Assembly (NCBI GenBank): GCA_054601695.1
Contig: BAAHQB010000011.1
Coordinates: 868,001-932,000 of the forward strand
Direction of reading: 5' to 3'
Source: Amorphochlora amoebiformis
Taxonomy: Eukaryota; Cercozoa; Chlorarachniophyceae
DNA: 64,000 nt
In this document: positions 1 to 64,000 of the stretch, in pieces
How positions within the stretch are numbered: the stretch's first letter is position 1
How the letters are laid out: each line of letters opens with the position of its first letter
Made by a program: the position numbers and the translations under genes
Notes under the pieces: generated by a model
What the model saw: the letters and a program-made list of their open reading frames with translations, nothing else
Database searches by the model: none
Told to the model about the DNA's origin: nothing

Positions 1-3040
<3,040 letters not shown>

Positions 3041-3254
3041 ACACATTCGCCGCAAATCTATACATATATCCCCACAAACTCACACCAAAAAGCCTCTACC
3101 ACGCGCAAGTTTATACCCCCCGCCCCTCCCTTCCCCCAAAAAACCGAACCCAATGTTCAAACAAACAAAATTCGAACAAGCAAGCAGAATCTCGAACAAA
3201 ATCTCACTGTATCGCCAACAAAAACGACCAGAAACCGGCTTCGAACCCAAACTG

Positions 3255-3486
3255 GCTTGACATCCGACTACGCCTTCCTTGCTGACCTCACCGAAGTATG
3301 TCCTTCAGGGTGACCTGTGACGTGTGACATATGTGGATGACATCCGTAACCCCAACGTGACATTCGCGAGTGACTTTTTGAAAAAAATAGCGATTATTAG
3401 TGACTTGCCTGAGTGACATATGAGATTGACCAAGTGTGACAAGCTGGGTGACATCTAATTTCACCTAAGGCTGGCGGCGCACAGAA
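3255..3486. promoter_or_regulatory. GTGAC-rich island, probable divergent promoter
   Basis: This non-repetitive stretch holds about a dozen TGAC motifs, mostly GTGACA, GTGACT or GTGACC, spaced 8-25 bp apart between about 3258 and 3455. A well-placed ATG with purine context follows on the plus strand at 3487 (open for MALDQFDR, then a possible GT donor). A TATAAA reads on the minus strand near 3111-3116, which would serve a leftward gene. A similar TGTGAC cluster lies in the RING/GST divergent promoter at 27.8 kb. Promoter function is inferred from context only. Confidence 0.35.
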
Positions 3487-3763
3487 TGGCGTTGGACCAG
3501 TTCGATCGCAGGTTTTGCTCTCGCGACGGTTTGGTGCGTTTAATCATCGAAATAACGTAGAAACAAATAGAAGGGCAGGGGTTCGGAGAAGGATTGTTTT
3601 AGGTGATTTAGCGAGGTGTTTAGGTACGTATTACTACGTAGATCTAGATCGGTGAATTTCGTAGATGTCAGCTAGTATCTGTGTGACTTATAATTTTGTG
3701 GTTGTCCAGTATACGCTATATTAGTGCCTAGTATGAAATCATATATAATCGGTGACAATTCTG

Positions 3764-3822
<59 letters not shown>

Positions 3823-3899
3823 TATATGCATTCATTGCAGTGTTGCTTCGTGATGTACTAGCTACATGTATATGATCATGGTATGTATTCGTATCGGAT

Positions 3900-3959
<60 letters not shown>

Positions 3960-4059
3960 TCTTATATTTAAATAACTAATATTAACTATATTACGTCATG
4001 TATACGTACATATACATTTCCGTAAAAATATAATGTTATACTGTAATATAATTTATTAT

Positions 4060-4141
<82 letters not shown>

Positions 4142-4258
4142 TGTTTATATGTGCATATATATAATTGTGTATGTAATAGTGATTGCGCTCATGGCGAGAG
4201 AGAGCAAAGATGTATTGTCACATACACTATGGCATAATTATATAATATTATACTATGA

Positions 4259-4325
<67 letters not shown>

Positions 4326-4431
4326 AACAATGCAACACAACCCAAACGTACACTTTGCAATTAAATTCAGAGGATAATTGATTAACCCACACTGATCGGA
4401 TATTGGAACTTGCCGGATCATTGAAACCAAA
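3487..4431. other. unresolved stretch with TA arrays, possible plus-strand gene
   Basis: From 3487 a short plus-strand open stretch could be a first exon ending at a GT near 3512. Then come (TA)n arrays (3763-3822, 3903-3956, 4062-4140), a (TTA)n array at 4262-4295 and short unique islands. No further exon could be joined in phase. By the alternating layout seen elsewhere, a plus-strand gene ending before 4432 is expected here, but I cannot demonstrate one. Confidence 0.3.
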
Positions 4432-4667
4432 TTAATCAGAAATCACATCGACATCCTCCTCATTGGAGCCTACACGCATCCCTGGCTTGGGAAGCTTTGA
4501 GTAACCGTCGCCCTTGAGCAATGTGGTCTTCTTGTAGAGGATGATTGTGTATGCTATGCCCACGGAGATCATGATGCTGATGATTCCGGCTCCCAAGTCA
4601 CGGACGAGTTCGAATCCTGGACGGAAGGTAGAGGGTTAAAAAGAATGTGTATGTGTACATGTATACT

Positions 4668-4750
<83 letters not shown>

Positions 4751-5846
4751 CGTATGTAGTTCATGTGTAATACTACGATACTTAAATGTATAACATTTAT
4801 ATTAGATGTCGTATATCCACAGAACATTCCTACACCGCCTACATTTTCGTTTCCTTTATACCGTCTATCAAGTCGTCGCAACCGGGATTCGTTTCCCTAT
4901 TGAACCCATCCTTACAATATCCACCTTCGCGCGCCCCACCTTTTCCCCTAACGGTCTCGAGAAAGCTATCCTGTGTTTGAGGTTTAGATTGTCAGGCTTT
5001 CGTACGCACACTGAACAATACAATCTGAGGAGGCGTTAGATCAAACTTACAGCAACGGAGATCATAGCACTGCAGAAGATGAAGATGAAGATGACTTCGA
5101 GAAAGTGAGCGATCATGAGTGATTCTGTACTGAAATTGCACCGCATAGCCATAATGCTGCGAAAATTGTTATAAAAATATAAATTCATTCACTTGCGGTT
5201 TGAACCACAGGGATGAGGTGATGGGGTGAGATAATACCTCAGACAGATGTGTATAGTCAAGAACGCGAGGGTAAGTGACAGACAAGCTTCCATACCAGAG
5301 ATAAACTCGGACAGGTCGTCGTAGGCGTATTCATTGCGGAGGTCGTATTTCTGAATCAATCAGATGCCATATCAGATCCTCAAGGCAACAGGGACTCAGC
5401 AAATAGATCGGAGGGACTGTAAGAGTAACCTCGAGTGCCCTCCATCCGAGGCGTACAGAGAGGACGGCGGAGAACAGGACTACCGTGAGGGCGATCGTGA
5501 GCATTGATACCAGAAACATCCCTAACTTCATCTTTGTGTGCTGGGACATATCCATATCAGTGAGACTATGAACTTGGAAAATGGGCTTGATTTTGATTTA
5601 TTAGTGGGCTTTTCTTCATATATATATGGCTGTGTGTACCGGATCCTGGACGAGAACCTGCACAATCCCCCGACCACCCTTCAAGGCATGAACCTCGCTC
5701 TTCTTAAGCTGAAACAGGAAAAATTCACCCCGTCTACCCAGACCCAAATTGAAATTCTGAGGATTCACCGATATCCTCTGATTGGCCACGAACACGCCCC
5801 TCTCCGTGTCCCCTAGGAGCGGCTCCTGGTCGGAGGCCACATCCAT
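4432..5846 (-). CDS. four-helix membrane protein, TMEM107-like (ciliary transition zone)
   Basis: Minus-strand exons: 5846 to a phase-0 donor near 5650-5695 (three candidate GT sites), then 5540-5430, 5350-5238, 5156-5051 and 4616-4432 (TAA). Exons 2-4 join in phase through introns of 79 and 81 nt. The first exon has an acidic dileucine-like EPLL motif near residue 8. Four hydrophobic segments follow: the stretch after KMKLG, the one around LSLTLAFLTIHICLS, the one after ESLMIAH, and AGIISIMISVGIAYTIILYKK in the last exon. The order EY-D..., SLTL, NFSTESLMIAH resembles TMEM107, a MKS-module protein of the ciliary transition zone. The tail KLPKPGMRVGSNEEDVDVISD is longer than in that family. 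Odd point: exon 4 ends in phase 0 but the last exon needs phase 1. A 19-nt micro-exon at 5006-5024 would fix this but leaves a 26-nt intron. The family assignment is tentative. Confidence 0.5.
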
Positions 5847-5959
5847 TTTTTCAAACGTGATATTCGAATTGCTACCAGAAAATCGGCCGAAAAGTTATTT
5901 AAAAGAGAAAGATTCTCATTTTAATTTCGCGCGTTTGGTCTACACCCCTGGGGTCTTGC
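5847..5959. promoter_or_regulatory. 113-bp divergent promoter between TMEM107-like and PRA1 genes
   Basis: Only 113 bp separate the two start codons, which face away from each other. The gap is free of microsatellite and includes an A/T-rich TTATTTAAAAG near 5895-5905 and a GC-rich TTCGCGCG near 5924-5931. Both genes probably share this bidirectional promoter. This is inferred from spacing. Confidence 0.55.
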
Positions 5960-12540
<6,581 letters not shown>

Positions 12541-13246
12541 AAGCAACCCGGAAGTACAAAGTTGACAGTAATCGTTACTTGCTGGAAAAAAATAAAATTG
12601 TAACATTTGAATTTCAAATTTGCAATAGTATATTAATTAAAATTTAAAAAATGCATTCGATATACTAGAGTATACATATCTAGATATACCGGTCGATATC
12701 CGATTAGTCTTTACCGGATATTAGAGATGCTTGTGGAGATATCTAGATATACTAGATCTAGTAGATATATAGCTGATAGACGACTCTAGAACTTGGTGGT
12801 GGAATGACTAGACCAGGTATATCTAGTATATTTTCTGCACTGTCTAGACAGTCTAGACTGTAGTGCGAATGATCGGTCAATCGCAATAATAAGGTAGTAG
12901 AATAACTATATGCAGCGTGTTCTAGGTGCTCGCAATAACCATAGTAAAATAACTATATTTTCTGCACTTACTAGACTAAAGTGTGTTCGAAGCCTCGGCT
13001 CTGCTTCTACTAGTTCTAGTAGTTCGATATGCAATATTGATCAAGATAATCGAGATAATTACTAAAATTGTTCTCACTCGGACATGCTCAACACAAACAG
13101 AAATACGGTGTTACTGTTCTCGATGTTGACTTCTAACTCGGTGACTTCCAATCATGTACAGATGCGCACGCCTCGTGCCCAACGATAGCTCTAGCTAGAC
13201 TAGATCGATTCTTCTAGCACTTAGTACCGTACTACCTTAGGCTGGA
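12541..13246. other. CTAG-rich tail-to-tail intergenic region
   Basis: These 706 bp lie between the stop codons of the converging PRA1 and RING genes. There is no long microsatellite. The tetranucleotide CTAG, usually scarce, occurs well over a dozen times, often in small palindromes such as TCTAGACAGTCTAGACTG near 12842 and ACTAGATCTAGTAG near 12749. No open reading frame or RNA gene was recognised. It should contain both 3' UTRs. Confidence 0.7.
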
Positions 13247-27686
<14,440 letters not shown>

Positions 27687-28087
27687 CACGTCGGTTTGGG
27701 CCCTTGGGATGTCGAAATATGCAATATTTTGATTTTACCCAAAATAATATGTTCAGAACGCAAATGATGATAAATTTGGAACACGCAGCACAGTGTGACA
27801 TTCTACTAAGTCACATCTCTGTTTTACCTCAACATGTGACTCTCCGCAATATAATGTAATGTCACATGTGACCCAGCCCGATGTATCTTAGATGTCCCGC
27901 ATATGTCCCGTCGACGTCATCTCTCAACTGGCACGCCTCGCGCATGCGCTTCGAGGCGAGCCTTGGTCTCTGGGTGTTTGCCACGTTTGCGGCGTCGATC
28001 AGGGTCGTGAAAGGTCGTTGCAGCCCCGAGCGGTCGATAACTCGCTCGCCAATCAAGCTCTGGCGCAGGCCTGGGGGTCGTTTCGCC
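27687..28087. promoter_or_regulatory. 401-bp divergent promoter between RING and GST genes
   Basis: The gap between the two start codons is GC-richer than the surroundings and has no microsatellite. Between about 27795 and 27875 it has four TGTGAC/GTCACA motifs, including GTCACATGTGAC near 27862. The block ATTTTACCCAAAATAA (27732-27747) lies about 46 bp upstream of the RING start and is repeated exactly at about 743-758. Regulatory meaning is inferred from position. Confidence 0.5.
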
Positions 28088-34811
<6,724 letters not shown>

Positions 34812-35224
34812 AGTGGGTACTATCTAGCGATTTGATAAAGTTGTAGGTTGGTTCCTACTTAAATTCAAATTATTATTTTATCATTCTAGTTATTATGCCA
34901 TGATTTTGCCTGATCTCTATGATCCCTAGGATCTCTAGGATATACTAGATATATCTGGTAATATGCCAGTTTAATATGAAAACGTTCAGTTTTATTATTT
35001 CATTAGCTAATGAGATGTAGGTCTAGATGGTGCTTATGATTGGTATATAACATAACCACATAATTAGTGTAACAAATACTCAGATGTAGGCAGTGTTTTT
35101 TTTTCCTAGTTGCGACAGATATGTTAGTTTGCACAAGAGGCTCTGTCAAGATCGATCATAATCCAACTCTTCAGCGCAATTAATATCAAATATTCTAGAT
35201 ATTCCGCACGCATAGCTCTAGTAG
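34812..35224. other. CTAG-rich tail-to-tail intergenic region
   Basis: 413 bp between the converging stop codons of the GST and TUG/UBX genes. It is free of long microsatellites, A/T-rich and enriched in CTAG (for example CCCTAGGATCTCTAGGATATACTAGATAT near 34924-34952, and TAGCTCTAGTAGCTATG near 35213). No gene was recognised. Confidence 0.65.
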
Positions 35225-51061
<15,837 letters not shown>

Positions 51062-51243
51062 TTTTCCTCTTTCAACTGAGATGAGGCTTTTTGGGTTCCG
51101 AGCCGGGAAGATATTTTCTTAATTATTATTGAATTTCGTTCCTCAATTTTGTCGGCCTATCCACCTCGGTGACCGCCTCCGACGCCTTTCCTTTCCCCGA
51201 CCCAGCCCCACCCCCCTCCTCGTCAGTTCTTCGGCACAGCGTT
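51062..51243. promoter_or_regulatory. 182-bp divergent promoter between TUG/UBX and BMT5-like genes
   Basis: The gap between the two start codons is GC-rich (for example CCCAGCCCCACCCCCCTCCT near 51199) and free of microsatellite. No TATA box was seen for either gene. A shared bidirectional promoter is inferred from spacing. Confidence 0.5.
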
Positions 51244-58840
<7,597 letters not shown>

Positions 58841-59215
58841 GAACTTGAACGGTTATCAAAAAATGTAAAATGCGGGCTGGTCAATGATTTCACTAACGAT
58901 TTGTATGTACGTCATTGAAATATACAGTATAGTATCTAGAGTGTTACTAATATGTGTTTTAGTTAATTGCTATTGATCTCAGGCCAACATATATAGCTTC
59001 GACACGAGAGACGGACATCAACTATGAGATAATCTAGAATCTAGATAATACCTATATAATCTAGATAAAATATCTGCGTCCACGGATAATTTAACTGATG
59101 GAGTCACGACTAGACGATTGTAGAACTTTGGTGATAAGTACCGTCATGATGGTGATTTATGTTATGTAACTTACGTAATACATATCTAGTATATGTATGT
59201 GTCACTAGTGCAGTG
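58841..59215. other. CTAG-rich region downstream of the BMT5-like gene
   Basis: About 375 bp without long microsatellites. It contains repeated TCTAGA/CTAGAT motifs (TCTAGAATCTAGATAATACC near 59033-59052), like the two proven tail-to-tail gaps. It probably lies between the BMT5-like stop and the 3' end of the leftward gene that starts at 60865. Confidence 0.5.
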
Positions 59216-59219
59216 TGTA

Positions 59220-60400
<1,181 letters not shown>

Positions 60401-60469
60401 TAATGATAATTATATGTGTAAAGTATATTGTACATCAGAATCAAACTATGCCATAATTCATGCTACTAC

Positions 60470-60865
60470 CTTGTCTGCACTTGTCTGCATGATGTTGCTG
60501 GCAGGTAACACCTCAGGGGGGAAATGCATGTAACAAGTTACAACATCTCGCCGCGACGGCCTGCGACGCTCTTAGACAAGACATACCGCCACGCAGATGA
60601 GCGTGGTTGATCTTGACGCCACCGCGTGATGTAAAGGAGGGATATATGTGGTAACGTGTTACAAGACTACCTTTCCGACACGCTTCAAGCTACGCGTGCT
60701 GCAGATCAATAACCGTGTACGCTCATAAGCAATCATTCCCGAGTAATCTCCTTCATGATTTTACCCCCAGCCGGCGAGATATTGCCGCCTAGCAAGCTCG
60801 TTGAAGTACCCAACCCAGATGGGCGCGGCGCCGTACATGACTCGGCTTACCATGGGCGACCGCAT
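60470..60865 (-). CDS. unidentified gene, 5' exons only
   Basis: On the minus strand an ATG at 60865 (or 60853) opens MRSPMVSRVMYGAAPIWVGY and continues FNELARRQYLAGWG to a GTAAAA donor. That exon is 60865-60765. It joins in phase to 60698-60671 (TRSLKRVGK) and to a third exon starting at 60611 (INHAHLRGGMSCLRAS, QAVAAR). Beyond that, the frame either stops at a run of six C or is spliced from about 60541 to an exon at 60497-60470. The N-terminus looks like a small organelle-associated or membrane-associated protein, but I recognise no family. Its 3' end should lie near 59.2 kb if the tail-to-tail pattern holds. Placement 199 bp from the divergent gene at 61065 supports it being real. Confidence 0.45.
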
Positions 60866-61064
60866 TGCTGGTACGACGCCACTGTGGACCCGTTTTGGTC
60901 AACTTTTGGACCCCCATGAATCAAATTTAGAATCGATTTTGCCCAAGGTCAACCAAAACAACAAAAGAAAAGAAAATCGCGGGCGCGTGTCATATACGAC
61001 GTTCAAAGAGGCGCCATGGCGTCGGGTATAAACCCCCTCCCTCCGGTTCCTATTGTCTCTCACC
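60866..61064. promoter_or_regulatory. 199-bp divergent promoter with TATA box
   Basis: The gap between the minus-strand start at 60865 and the plus-strand start at 61065 has a clear TATAAA at 61027-61032 in GGGTATAAACCCCC. It lies 33 bp upstream of the plus-strand start codon, which would leave only a very short leader. There are no microsatellites. Confidence 0.6.
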
Positions 61065-63927
<2,863 letters not shown>

Positions 63928-63940
63928 CTGGAAACTTACG

Positions 63941-63990
63941 GGAAACAAGATCTCTTACGGGAAACAGATCTTGTTTCCACGTTTTTTTTT
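63941..63990 (+). other. 13-bp perfect stem-loop followed by T9, just after the stop codon
   Basis: GGAAACAAGATCT (63941-63953) pairs exactly with AGATCTTGTTTCC (63966-63978) around a 12-nt loop. CTTACGGGAAACA is also directly repeated. A run of nine T follows, then CAGGAAG. The structure begins 14 bp after the TAG of the last gene. It could be a 3'-end RNA structure. Alternatively, the T-run plus CAG could be the 3' splice site of an overlapping intron. Confidence 0.5.
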
Positions 63991-64000
63991 CAGGAAGTCG

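Noticed and set aside
3238-3262. CTTCGAACCC as a tRNA T-arm on the minus strand
   Set aside because: The flanking bases do not pair into a T-stem and no acceptor stem or anticodon arm could be drawn.
60529-60662. Palindromes TGTAACAAGTTACA and GTAACGTGTTAC as operator pair
   Set aside because: One falls in a predicted exon or splice region and the other in a short intron of the minus-strand gene, so a regulatory role has no support.
60819-61031. Plus-strand frame MGAAPYMTRLTMGDRIAG ending at 61031
   Set aside because: It overlaps the minus-strand first exon at 60765-60865 in antisense, and its stop falls inside the TATA box of the next gene.

Overview
The window is nuclear DNA from an intron-rich eukaryote with (TTAGGG)n-type telomeric repeats. 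It is probably a flagellated protist, because one gene resembles the ciliary protein TMEM107. I cannot name the lineage. Well over half of the bases are microsatellite: (TA)n almost everywhere, plus kilobase blocks of (CT)n/(GA)n.

Under the microsatellites is an ordered set of genes. I found them by joining short non-repetitive islands through GT-AG splice sites and requiring the reading phase to be conserved at every junction. From left to right: a 4-TM TMEM107-like protein (-, 4432-5846); a PRA1-family Rab acceptor (+, 5960-12540); a signal peptide-TM-RING-H2 ubiquitin ligase (-, 13247-27686); a cysteine-type glutathione transferase (+, 28088-34811); an 826-residue TUG-UBL/PUB/PUB/UBX p97-cofactor-like protein in 32 exons (-, 35225-51061); a BMT5-type rRNA methyltransferase (+, 51244-58840); an unidentified gene of which only the 5' part was resolved (-, 60865 leftwards); and an unidentified 369-residue protein (+, 61065-63927). 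Coding orientation alternates strictly. Start codons of divergent pairs are 113, 401, 182 and 199 bp apart. Two tail-to-tail gaps are 706 and 413 bp and rich in CTAG.

The DNA growth is almost wholly intronic: the start-to-start and stop-to-stop gaps carry no long TA arrays. Many introns contain one to several extra copies of the neighbouring exon edge, each separated by (TA)n. A 1.5-kb degenerate interstitial telomeric array with an inverted junction sits inside a glutathione-transferase intron, and telomere-like repeats fill several introns of the methyltransferase gene. Signs of a further divergent pair lie at the left edge (about 1.9 kb and 3.5 kb) but could not be resolved.

As far as functions can be read, the set is housekeeping: membrane traffic (PRA1), ubiquitin/p97 biology (RING ligase and UBX protein), redox (GST), ribosome biogenesis (BMT5) and probably the ciliary transition zone (TMEM107-like). 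All gene models are hand-built and need transcript support.
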